Positions 25,859-37,064 of a stretch of DNA of 64,000 nucleotides are shown in pieces. Within the stretch, counting starts at the first letter, position 1; the number at the start of each line of letters is the position of its first letter. The stretch comes from Oceanipulchritudo coccoides (GTDB lineage Bacteria; Verrucomicrobiota; Verrucomicrobiia; Opitutales; Oceanipulchritudinaceae): NCBI RefSeq assembly GCF_010500615.1, contig NZ_JAAGNX010000001.1, positions 1,007,531-1,071,530 on the forward strand, given 5' to 3'. The notes beneath the pieces are model-generated. The model was not told where the DNA came from, made no database searches, and saw only the letters and a program-made list of their open reading frames with translations. A program made the position numbers and the translations under genes.

Positions 25859-28501
25859 ATGAAACCGCGTACAAAGCGCTCGCTGGTGCCGCTGATGGCC
25901 GCCGCGTGCTTGTTTACTATTGTCGTGATGGTTCCAAGAGCGGAAGCCATCATCGCGGGCAGCAACTGGGATATCCACATGGATATCGAGGGTGTTGTCG
26001 CCAATGATTATCATATTGAGGGAGTCATCTATTCCGGGATTCCGGGAGAGAACTGGTCTTATCCGCCAACGCTGGTGGATCATATCGACGGGAATTTTCC
26101 CAATTTCAGTTATTCCATGGTTCCGGACCTCTCGGATCCAGACCAATTCGCCTATATATTCCAGGCAGACTGGACAGGGGCTGATTACGAATTTTGCCAG
26201 GACCTACACCTCGGCCTGTTTTTCGACCTCGAGTGCCATAACCTGATGATTGATTTGAAGGGGTGGTGGACCAAGGATGGCGAGCCGGTTGGAATGACCC
26301 TCTTGCCTGGATTTGAGGCTGAGGATGAATTCGGGCCCACAACGCCCCATTTGCGCCTGCGCAACGATTCCCAGATACCGGGAGAGATCGTTGCCCTTCG
26401 CCTTACCGGTTTGAGCCCGGAGGAAGTCGAGGGACTCTTCGGGACGGCGCAGGACATGTTTCCCGAGCTGGCGCCCGGTGGATTACTCGATCCGGAAAAC
26501 CCGCAATCACCGGTTCCCTGGAGTGAGGGGAAGGAAATGGACCCCACCGGCCAGTTGATTCCGATGGGACCCAAGGATTTTCCCGCCGAGAGCTTCTTCG
26601 ACGTTTTCTACGAAATCGAAATTGATACTGAGCCCGGCGATATTGTTGCCGATCCTCCGTTGGCCATGGAGGCGGGCAACATCCTTGTCGCCGCGGAACT
26701 TGTCAGATATATCAATGAATCCGGGGTGGAGGAATTCAACTGGACCTGGGAACTGCATGAATCGCATGGTATTGATTTCGGGGATGCCCCGGACCAGAGC
26801 TACCAGACCCTGCTCGCCAGTGACGGCGCCCGCCACATTGCCCAAGGCGTCTACCTTGGACAAGTGCGCGATACTGAGTTGGATGGCCAACCAACCGCGC
26901 TGGCTGACGGGGATGACAATAATCCAGCCGGTGGTCCGGATGATGAAGATGGCGTGACTTTCACCGGTTCATTTGTTCCCGGCTCCGCTGTTGGCCTCAA
27001 TGTCCAAGTGAATGGGACGGGCTTCCTGAACATCTGGGCTGACTGGAACCGCGATGGAATGTGGGATCCCTCTGAACAAGTACTGACGCCCGATATTCCC
27101 GTATCCACGGGGACTTTTGTCGGTGCGATCGTTGTTCCTCCTGCACCGCCGACCGGCTTTGGTCCGACCTACATGCGTTTCCGCGTCAGCTCGCAACCGG
27201 GACTTCAATGGTTCGGCTTGGCAGTGGATGGTGAAGTGGAGGACTACCGGATTGATATCCTGGACAGTAATGACGATGTTTATGACTGGGGAGATGCCCC
27301 GGACGCTGCGGCAGGGCCGGCCTATCCGACTTGGGCCAGTAGCAACGGTGCGCGGCATTTACTCTCTTCACAACTTTGGCTTGGTGGTGGCGTCGATCCG
27401 GAACCGGATGGCCAACCAACCATTCCAGCTGACGGAGATGACATAAGCGGTTTCCCCGACGACGAGGATGGGGTCGCTTTACCGATCTCCCTGATGCAGG
27501 GCATTACAGCCACTGTGAACGTGTTCGCCTCTGGGTCGGGCCTTCTCAACGCATGGGTGGACTTCGACCAGAATTCATCCTGGCTCGATGCCTTCGAACA
27601 CGTGATTGTTGATGCGCCAGTTGTCGGGGGTCCAAACAGCCTGAGCTTCCTGGTTCCGGCAGTGGCCTTGCCGGGCAACACCTACATGCGGTTCCGCCTC
27701 AGCACGCAAGCTGGGTTGACACCGAGCGGACCGGCACCGGACGGTGAGGTGGAGGATTACCTGGTCTTGATTGAAGAGTCCGCCGCCCAGGGATTTGACT
27801 GGGGCGACGCTCCGGACTTCCCGCAAGTGCCGGGCTATCCAACCTTGTCGATCCACAATGGTGCCCACCATTTTCTTGGGGGCGTCTATCTGGGGAATGT
27901 GGTCGATCCTGAACCCGATGGGCAGCCAACCATTCCGGCAGACGGGGACGATCTCGCTGCGCTTCCGGATGAAGATGGGGTCACCTTCCTCATGCACTTG
28001 GTAAAAGGAAAAACTTCCCAGATTCAGGTTTGGGCCTCAGCTGTAGGTTTCCTGAATGCGTGGATGGATTACAATCAGAACACCTCATGGGCCGATCCGG
28101 GAGAGCACGTTTTCATCGATACCCCGCTGGTCGCTGGTCCCAACAACCTGACCCTGACCCTTCCCGCCTCGGCGGTATTCGGAAATACATACTTCCGGTT
28201 CCGCTTCAGTTCTGCTCCGGGCTTGTCCTTTGACGGCTTTGCCTCGGACGGGGAAGTGGAGGATTACCGGGTCGAGGTCTGCGAGTTGGCTGATACCGTC
28301 ATTACAACCACGGCGAGCAATGATGTTGTTTTGAACTGGACACCAGTGACCGGTGCCACGTCCTACGCCATCTATTCAGCAAACCACCTTGGCTCCTTCT
28401 ACTTGTGGAACTACATGGGGCCGGCCGCTGGGCCGCCGTGGACCCATACCGCTCCCGGATGGATGCCACTCAGCTTCTATTACGTGGTTGCCGAGCCATA
28501 A
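25859..28501 (+). CDS. Secreted GEVED-domain surface protein
   Basis: An 880-residue exported protein with signal peptide (LVPLMAAACLFTIVVMVPRAEA). Residues 28-300 are an N-terminal domain of unknown fold with an acidic composition. Residues about 305-808 are three tandem copies of the GEVED domain, each starting D(W/F)GDAPD and ending DGEVEDY; GEVED domains are found in bacterial surface proteins and proposed to bind ligands or calcium. A short fibronectin-III-like domain ends the protein (VVLNWTPVTGATSYAIYS to YYVVAEP). GGAGGG lies about seven bases before the ATG. A strong terminator follows 37 bp after the stop, so the gene ends its transcription unit. Function likely adhesive or structural. 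Confidence 0.88.
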   Translation: MKPRTKRSLVPLMAAACLFTIVVMVPRAEAIIAGSNWDIHMDIEGVVANDYHIEGVIYSGIPGENWSYPPTLVDHIDGNFPNFSYSMVPDLSDPDQFAYIFQADWTGADYEFCQDLHLGLFFDLECHNLMIDLKGWWTKDGEPVGMTLLPGFEAEDEFGPTTPHLRLRNDSQIPGEIVALRLTGLSPEEVEGLFGTAQDMFPELAPGGLLDPENPQSPVPWSEGKEMDPTGQLIPMGPKDFPAESFFDVFYEIEIDTEPGDIVADPPLAMEAGNILVAAELVRYINESGVEEFNWTWELHESHGIDFGDAPDQSYQTLLASDGARHIAQGVYLGQVRDTELDGQPTALADGDDNNPAGGPDDEDGVTFTGSFVPGSAVGLNVQVNGTGFLNIWADWNRDGMWDPSEQVLTPDIPVSTGTFVGAIVVPPAPPTGFGPTYMRFRVSSQPGLQWFGLAVDGEVEDYRIDILDSNDDVYDWGDAPDAAAGPAYPTWASSNGARHLLSSQLWLGGGVDPEPDGQPTIPADGDDISGFPDDEDGVALPISLMQGITATVNVFASGSGLLNAWVDFDQNSSWLDAFEHVIVDAPVVGGPNSLSFLVPAVALPGNTYMRFRLSTQAGLTPSGPAPDGEVEDYLVLIEESAAQGFDWGDAPDFPQVPGYPTLSIHNGAHHFLGGVYLGNVVDPEPDGQPTIPADGDDLAALPDEDGVTFLMHLVKGKTSQIQVWASAVGFLNAWMDYNQNTSWADPGEHVFIDTPLVAGPNNLTLTLPASAVFGNTYFRFRFSSAPGLSFDGFASDGEVEDYRVEVCELADTVITTTASNDVVLNWTPVTGATSYAIYSANHLGSFYLWNYMGPAAGPPWTHTAPGWMPLSFYYVVAEP
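26771..28290 (+). repeat. Three direct repeats of about 510 bp (GEVED modules)
   Basis: The coding repeats start at about 26771, 27281 and 27793 with D-F/W-G-D-A-P-D and each end with D-G-E-V-E-D-Y. The conserved PDGQPT(I)PADGD core recurs in the second and third copies. Spacing is regular, so recombination between copies could change the number. Confidence 0.8.
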
Positions 28502-28537
28502 ATCCCACCTGGTCCCCCTTCTTTTTCTTAATGGCAT

Positions 28538-28570
28538 CAGCCAGGACTGGAAACGGTCCTGGCTGGTTTT
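28538..28570 (+). terminator. Rho-independent terminator after the GEVED gene
   Basis: CAGCCAGGAC and GTCCTGGCTG form a perfect 10-bp stem around an 8-base loop (TGGAAACG), followed by GTTTTC. It lies 37 bp after the GEVED stop and 40 bp before the next ATG. This separates the two genes transcriptionally. Confidence 0.85.
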
Positions 28571-28609
28571 CTTGCCAGAGTGTGGTTGGTAGGGAAGACT
28601 GATTTCCGG

Positions 28610-29404
28610 ATGATGGAGATTATTGATTTTTGGAACGGCAACAAATCAGAGTCGAGACAGGGCTATGAGCTGGAGCTTCTTGAGGCCTGCCTTTGCGCGT
28701 CGGAAGTAAACGGATCGTATGAGCTCCGGATCGACAACACGGATTACCCCTTGGCCGAGGACGAGGGGAACATTTTCCGCAACGGCGCGGACATCCTGGT
28801 GACTGTTGCTGGCAACGTGAAATTCAGAAACCGCGAGAAGATTGTCATATCCCGTCCCCTGGCAAAGGGCCTGCTGGGTTACCGTTTGCTCATCGTGCGC
28901 AGTGAGGACGCGGATCGTTTCAAAGGGATCAAGGAGATGCGCGAGCTGCAGGAACTTTCCATTGGCATACCGGAAACATGGGCCGATGCAGACCTGTTTC
29001 GCAGCAACCAATTCTCCGTTGTCGAGAAGGGGAGCTTTGAGGAGTTGTTCCATCGCCTGAAGGGTCGTGAATTTGACTACACGGCCTTGGGGGCCAATGA
29101 AATTGAATCAGCCTTCAACGAGCATGCTCAACCCCTTGGCGGCCTGCAGATTGAGCCGTCCCTGATGATATATTATTCCTTCCCGCTGGTCTTCTATGTT
29201 CATCCCGACAAACGCCAGCTGGCCGAACGAGTCGAAAGCGGGCTACAGGCCCTCATTGACTCGGGAGAATTCGATGACCTGTTCGCGAAATATCATGGGG
29301 ATATTGTCGAGCGGCTGAATTTGAAAAACCGACGCACCTTTACCCTGCAGAACCCCGTCCTGCCTGAAGAGATGATGGATTTTCGCTCGGCCCTGTTGGA
29401 TTAA
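28610..29404 (+). CDS. Solute-binding-protein-like protein without signal peptide
   Basis: A type II periplasmic-binding-protein fold: FRNGADILVTVAGNVKFRNR, then KGLLGYRLLIVRSEDADRFK and VEKGSFEELFHRLKGREFDY, with the C-terminal VESGLQALIDSGEFDDLFAK that closes ABC-transporter family 3 binding proteins. No ABC permease or ATPase lies beside it, and I see no signal peptide, so it may act in the cytoplasm, be a sensor half, or have lost its leader. ATG at 28610 (or the next ATG) follows GGGAAG at 12 bases; a GTG at 28580 is also possible but lies close to the terminator. It stands alone between the terminator and the sulfatase gene. Confidence 0.7.
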   Translation: MMEIIDFWNGNKSESRQGYELELLEACLCASEVNGSYELRIDNTDYPLAEDEGNIFRNGADILVTVAGNVKFRNREKIVISRPLAKGLLGYRLLIVRSEDADRFKGIKEMRELQELSIGIPETWADADLFRSNQFSVVEKGSFEELFHRLKGREFDYTALGANEIESAFNEHAQPLGGLQIEPSLMIYYSFPLVFYVHPDKRQLAERVESGLQALIDSGEFDDLFAKYHGDIVERLNLKNRRTFTLQNPVLPEEMMDFRSALLD

Positions 29405-29583
29405 GCGCTTTCCATATGGAACCAGCGCGCGCGGCCTTGTTTGTCGATCCTGTATTTCTTGTGCGTCAGTTGGTATTTCTATGCAATTTATATTGGAGAC
29501 AAACTGCCTCAAAGTGCATATAGCTCCAAGGAACAGTTTGATTTTATATCTATTTCAACCCCCTCCCAATAACAAAGGCACCC

Positions 29584-30972
29584 ATGAACATGACTCCTTA
29601 CATCCGCGGCATCGGCCTTCTCTGTGTCGGCTTAATGAGCTTCAACCCACTGATTGCGAAAGCCCCGAACCTGGTGGTTATCCTGACTGACGACCAAGGC
29701 TATCAGGATGTCGGTTTTAATGGGTGTGAGGATATTCCGACGCCGAATATTGATTCCATCGCCTCCAACGGGATTCGTTTCACGAACGGGTATGTCAGTT
29801 ATCCGGTTTGTGGCCCAAGCCGGGCGGGGCTCTTGACCGGGCGTTATCAGGGTCGCTTTGGATTTACGACCAACCCGACCATTGATCCGGCGGTTCCCCA
29901 CGCCGGCATTCCCCTCGAGGAGAAGAACATCGCCGAAGTGCTTTCCCCGGTCGGCTACCGCAGCATGATTATCGGCAAGTGGCACATGGGATCACACCCG
30001 CAGAACCACCCGCTCAACCGCGGCTTCGATGAGTTTTTCGGGTTTCTATCGGGCGGGCACAACTACTTCCCTGAGAATTATACCTTGAACGACCTTTCCG
30101 AAGTTAAAAAGAAATGGGACTGGTACCGGACCAAGCTCATCCACAACCGGGAGCGCGTGGACATCGAGCAATACCTGACAGATGAATTGAGCGACCGGGC
30201 GGTGGCGTTCGTCGAGCGCCAAGCCTGCTCCGATTCGCCTTTCTTCCTGTACCTGGCCTACAACGCCCCGCACACCCCGCTTCAGGCGACTGAGAAGTAC
30301 CTGAGCCGCTTTACGCATATAAAGGACAAGAAGCGCCGGACTTACGCCGCCATGGTGAGCTCAGTGGACGATGGAGTTGGGGCCCTGCTGTCGGCGATTG
30401 AAGAGAAAGGCCTGACCGAGGAGACCATTATCCTCTTTCTTTCCGACAATGGGGGAGCGACCAACAATGCTTCGCGTAATCTTCCCCTTCGTGGCAATAA
30501 GGGAACCATGTGGGAAGGGGGCGTGCGCGTTCCCTTTGCCATGCAATGGAAGGGGCAGATTCCCGAAGGTATCGATTACGATGAGCCCGTCATCTCGCTG
30601 GATATCCTTCCCACGATTGCCGCCTTGTCCAATGCCCCTCTTTCGGAAGAACGACCGTTGGACGGCGTCAACCTCATCCCTTATCTCAGGGGAGAAAAAG
30701 ACGGTGCGCCGCATGCACAACTCACATGGCGGGACTTCAGGAGCGGAGGTTTTGCCATTCGGCAGGGTGACCTAAAACTTGTCCGGGAAAAACCCCGCAC
30801 GAACGAACCCAAGCTCTACGATCTTGAGAAGGATATCTCCGAGAAAAGGGACTTACGCGGGAAATACGCGAACAAGGCGGACTCCATGCAGGCTGCATGG
30901 GATGAATGGGAGTCCCAACTCAAGCCGCTTGCTTTCCCAACGCTGGGCGATGTCTGGTGGGAGAAGAATTAA
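29584..30972 (+). CDS. Secreted arylsulfatase-type sulfatase
   Basis: A 462-residue sulfatase with signal peptide (IRGIGLLCVGLMSFNPLIAKA). The N-terminal metal site is VVILTDDQGYQDVGFNG, the formylglycine motif CGPSR has its Cys at 76, GKWHMGSHPQNHPLNRGFDE holds the usual catalytic Lys/His, and the second metal site is LFLSDNGG near residue 290. The GNKGTMWEGGVRVPF block and the final RDLRGKYAN segment fit the arylsulfatase/galactose-type branch. It is followed after 30 bp by a GH2 beta-galactosidase, so the pair would desulfate and then cleave a sulfated galactan or galactose-capped glycan (inference). GTG and ATG candidates are close; the ATG gives the best leader. Confidence 0.93.
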   Translation: MNMTPYIRGIGLLCVGLMSFNPLIAKAPNLVVILTDDQGYQDVGFNGCEDIPTPNIDSIASNGIRFTNGYVSYPVCGPSRAGLLTGRYQGRFGFTTNPTIDPAVPHAGIPLEEKNIAEVLSPVGYRSMIIGKWHMGSHPQNHPLNRGFDEFFGFLSGGHNYFPENYTLNDLSEVKKKWDWYRTKLIHNRERVDIEQYLTDELSDRAVAFVERQACSDSPFFLYLAYNAPHTPLQATEKYLSRFTHIKDKKRRTYAAMVSSVDDGVGALLSAIEEKGLTEETIILFLSDNGGATNNASRNLPLRGNKGTMWEGGVRVPFAMQWKGQIPEGIDYDEPVISLDILPTIAALSNAPLSEERPLDGVNLIPYLRGEKDGAPHAQLTWRDFRSGGFAIRQGDLKLVREKPRTNEPKLYDLEKDISEKRDLRGKYANKADSMQAAWDEWESQLKPLAFPTLGDVWWEKN

Positions 30973-34176
<3,204 letters not shown>

Positions 34177-34369
34177 TGTGTGGCTTTGACGGTCTGGAGT
34201 GGAGGTGATCTCCATTTCTGTGCGACTCGGGTCCTGCCGGGCCCTCCCATATGGATGCCCGCTCCCAAAGCGTTTCTCCGTCCTCATTCCTGCCACCTCC
34301 CTGATAAATCCCGAAATTTTGACGCCTTCCCCCGTTTTTTCGCGTTGACACCCGCTTTCTGGTATTGAG

Positions 34370-34400
34370 ACTCAGTCCCAATATGAAAATGAGACTGAGT
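34370..34400 (+). promoter_or_regulatory. Hairpin around the porin start codon
   Basis: ACTCAGTC (34370-34377) is matched by its perfect complement GACTGAGT (34393-34400), with a 15-base loop that contains both candidate ATG codons. The region before it (34177-34369) shows only a TTGACA at 34346 with no convincing -10. The hairpin could be an operator or block ribosome access. It may also be chance. Confidence 0.35.
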
Positions 34401-35645
34401 GGGATTCAGGTCAAACGCATCCTTGCCGGGCTGGTGCTGTCGGCGGGATTCTATCTGCCGGTACTGGGCGAGACGCCGAGTGCGGAGGAGATGTGGCGGA
34501 TCATCCAGGAGCAGCAGGCGGAGATTGAGCGACTGCGTGGACTGGTTGAGGAGAGCCGTGGGGAGACGCAAGTGGTGCGTGCGGAGACGCGCGAGACGCG
34601 TGCGCAAGTGGAGGCGACAGCGCTGGCGATTGAGGAGCTGTCGGAGGAGAGCAGTGGCGGAAGTGGCGGAGGCTGGTGGGAGCGGACCTCGATTGGTGGC
34701 TATGGTGAGCTGCATGCGAACTTTTTCGAGGATGCCTCCAACGAGATTGATTTCCATCGCTTCGTGCTGTTCGTGAATCACGAATTCAATGATTGGATCA
34801 CGCTGTACACCGAGCTGGAAGTGGAGCACTCGGTGGCGGGCGAGGGGAAGAACGGCGAAGTGGAGCTGGAGCAGGCCTTTGTGCGGATGGACTTCACGGA
34901 CACCTTCAGCCTGGATGCGGGGCTGTTCTTGATGCCCGTCGGTCTTTTGAATGAGATCCACGAGCCAAACACCTTTTACGGGGTTGAGCGCAACAACATT
35001 GAGGCGCGGTTGATTCCCACGACCTGGTGGGAAGCCGGCGTGAAGGGGAACTGGCGTTTTGAGAACGGCCTTTCGATCGAGGCCGGCATTACCTCCGGTC
35101 TGGATGTGGATCCAAGCGGGGTGATTCGCAGCGGCCGGCAAAAGGTATCCGAGGCAATCAACGAGAGCGCGGGCTACGTTGCTCGAGTCAAGTACACGGG
35201 TGTTCCTGGACTGGAACTGGGGGCCTCGCTCTTCTATCAGGACGATCTTGCCCAGAGCTATGTCGAGGAGATTGAAGGCCTCCTGAGCACCGCGCATGTT
35301 GACTACCGCAAGGGCGGGTTCCGCTTGCGCGCGCTCTATGCCCGCTGGGATCTGAACGGGACGACCAGTTCCGAGGCGGAGGAGCAGCACGGGTATTACA
35401 TTGAGCCCTCCTACCGGTGGACCGTGGATGACTTTTATGGCGACCTTGGGGTGTATTTCCGGATCAGTGACTACGAGTATTTCAGTGGCAGCCTGAAGGA
35501 GAACGAGATCTACGAAATCGGGATCAACTACTGGCCGGTGGAGTATGTCGTCTTCAAGGCGGACATCCAGGACATTTCCGAATCGGACCAGTACAATTCG
35601 AAAGGCGACATCGCCTACAACCTCGGAGTGGGGTACCAGTTCTAG
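34383..35645 (+). CDS. Outer-membrane porin-like beta-barrel with coiled-coil N-terminus
   Basis: A 420-residue outer-membrane protein. The signal peptide (ILAGLVLSAGFYLPVLG) is followed by a charged coiled coil (residues about 28-85, QQAEIERLRGLVEESRGET) and a Ser/Gly linker. The rest alternates short beta-strands (ISIGGYGELHANFFE, FHRFVLFVNHEF, GVGYQF at the end), and the terminal Phe fits outer-membrane insertion. It resembles phosphate-selective or general porins, which form trimers. It starts a probable operon with an FMN-binding protein six bases downstream and a PepSY protein. The start has two neighbouring ATGs; a leaderless TTG at 34365 is less likely. Confidence 0.85.
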   Translation: MKMRLSGIQVKRILAGLVLSAGFYLPVLGETPSAEEMWRIIQEQQAEIERLRGLVEESRGETQVVRAETRETRAQVEATALAIEELSEESSGGSGGGWWERTSIGGYGELHANFFEDASNEIDFHRFVLFVNHEFNDWITLYTELEVEHSVAGEGKNGEVELEQAFVRMDFTDTFSLDAGLFLMPVGLLNEIHEPNTFYGVERNNIEARLIPTTWWEAGVKGNWRFENGLSIEAGITSGLDVDPSGVIRSGRQKVSEAINESAGYVARVKYTGVPGLELGASLFYQDDLAQSYVEEIEGLLSTAHVDYRKGGFRLRALYARWDLNGTTSSEAEEQHGYYIEPSYRWTVDDFYGDLGVYFRISDYEYFSGSLKENEIYEIGINYWPVEYVVFKADIQDISESDQYNSKGDIAYNLGVGYQF

Positions 35646-35651
35646 ACTTGA

Positions 35652-36176
35652 ATGGCGGCCAAGCGGAAAATTTATTTCCTGATAACGCTGGTCTCCGTCC
35701 TTGTGGGCGGGGGCCAGCTCTTTGCTGAAGACGTCTACCTTGAGCCGGAGGCCTTCATCGAGCAGAGCTTTGAGGCCGAACCGGAGGCCAAGGTCCTCTG
35801 GTTGGACCGCGAGACCAAGGCCTCCATGAAAGACATCCTTGGTCACCGTTACAAAGGGCTGCGCATTCGTTATTGGGCGGAAGGGGACAGGACCGCTTGG
35901 ATCCTTGAGGAGATTGGAAAAGTTGAGCTCATCACGGCTGGTTTTGTTGTGGAGAACAATGTCCTGCAGGGAATGGATGTCCTGATTTACCGGGAGAGCC
36001 ACGGCTGGGAAGTGAAGTATCCCTTCTTCACAAGCCAGTTCAAGGGCCGGACGCTGGGTGAGGATACCGAGCTTGACCAGCGAATTGACGGGATCAGCGG
36101 GGCAACCTTGTCGGTTAATGCCTTGACCCGGCTGAGTCGCCTGGCGCTCTTCCTGCATACAAAGGCCACCGAATGA
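35652..36176 (+). CDS. Exported FMN-binding domain protein (covalent flavin)
   Basis: A 174-residue protein with signal peptide (IYFLITLVSVLVGGGQLFA) and an FMN-binding domain. The motif DGISGATLS (Thr152 likely the residue to which FMN is linked) resembles the S-G-A-T motif of RnfG/NqrC-type subunits, where ApbE adds the flavin. The rest (ILEEIGKVELITAGFVVENN, LIYRESHGWEVKYPFFTSQF) is the usual domain core. No ApbE gene is in this window. It overlaps the PepSY gene by the ATGA junction, so the two are coupled and likely work together in extracytoplasmic electron transfer. Confidence 0.9.
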   Translation: MAAKRKIYFLITLVSVLVGGGQLFAEDVYLEPEAFIEQSFEAEPEAKVLWLDRETKASMKDILGHRYKGLRIRYWAEGDRTAWILEEIGKVELITAGFVVENNVLQGMDVLIYRESHGWEVKYPFFTSQFKGRTLGEDTELDQRIDGISGATLSVNALTRLSRLALFLHTKATE

Positions 36177-36934
36177 AAAAGTGGTTTCCGCGCAAGCGAC
36201 TGATCCTCGCATTCCATAAGTGGCTCGGGATTCTGTCCGCGGTGTTTCTGGTCATTCTCTCCCTGACCGGACTGGCTCTCAATCACACCGAGCGGCTTGG
36301 GCTGAATAATGTCACGATTGACAATGCCTTTATTCTTAAGCGCTACGGGATGCAGTCCGGATCCGATATCCAGACATATCGTATTCATGAAACCGCTACA
36401 CTTTCTCATCTCGAAAACCAGTTGTTCTACAATGGCGAACCGCTTGCCAATGCGGGCCCTCCGGTGGGCATTCTTGAGGGCAGTCCGTTCACGGTCATAG
36501 CGACCCCTGACCAGCTCGTTTACCTCACGGAATCCGGTGAGTTGATTGAACAGATCCGGCCGGAGGAGCTTCCCTATGACCAACTGCTCCATCTCGGGCG
36601 CGACGCCACCGGGAATCCTGTCCTGGTTGCCGCCAGTGGCCAATGGCAACCGGATCCCGATTGGCTCGAATTCCTCGAATTCAAGGGGCCTTTTTCGGTC
36701 AATCCACTCTCCGAATCAAACCTGGACCCTGACGTCCGGGCGGCCATCCTCGCCAATTACCAAGGCAGGGGACCAACCCTTTACCGCGTCATTCTGGACC
36801 TCCACGCGGGTCGCCTCTTCGGCTGGGGCGGACGGACCCTGATGGACCTCTCCGCCATTGCGATTCTACTGCTTGTCTCTTCCGGTATTTCCGGTTGGCT
36901 GCGCCGATCCAGTTGGTCTTACCGGACGAAATAG
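36173..36934 (+). CDS. PepSY-associated membrane protein
   Basis: A 253-residue inner-membrane protein. One helix lies near residues 15-35 (LGILSAVFLVILSLTGLALN), followed by a periplasmic region of about 180 residues, and a second helix near the end (LMDLSAIAILLLVSSGISGWL). The HKWLGILSAVFLVILSLTG start and the LDLHAGRLFGWGGR block are typical of PepSY_TM proteins linked with ferric or flavin reductase systems. It overlaps the FMN-binding gene by four bases. With the porin, it suggests a system that moves electrons or reduces an imported ligand such as iron; this is inference. Confidence 0.88.
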   Translation: MKKWFPRKRLILAFHKWLGILSAVFLVILSLTGLALNHTERLGLNNVTIDNAFILKRYGMQSGSDIQTYRIHETATLSHLENQLFYNGEPLANAGPPVGILEGSPFTVIATPDQLVYLTESGELIEQIRPEELPYDQLLHLGRDATGNPVLVAASGQWQPDPDWLEFLEFKGPFSVNPLSESNLDPDVRAAILANYQGRGPTLYRVILDLHAGRLFGWGGRTLMDLSAIAILLLVSSGISGWLRRSSWSYRTK

Positions 36935-37064
36935 CTGCGCGACAGGCCAGTTTTCGGGCAGCTCCAAGTTTATTCCATTGGTAATCAACAACTAGGGGGT
37001 TTCGTTTATTTATGGTTGACAAATGGAGCGGTTTAGGTCTAGGAGTTACCTAGTTGGTTAGGGG

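Noticed and set aside
34284-36212. A 642-codon open frame on the minus strand across the porin and FMN-binding genes
   Set aside because: It is antisense to two genes with clear families and signal peptides, has no ribosome-binding site, and its product has no domain. Codon bias explains it.
37016-37044. Sigma70 promoter before the giant gene
   Set aside because: TTGACA is perfect, but no -10 hexamer at 16-18 bp spacing matches more than three of six bases, so it is only mentioned in the gene entry.
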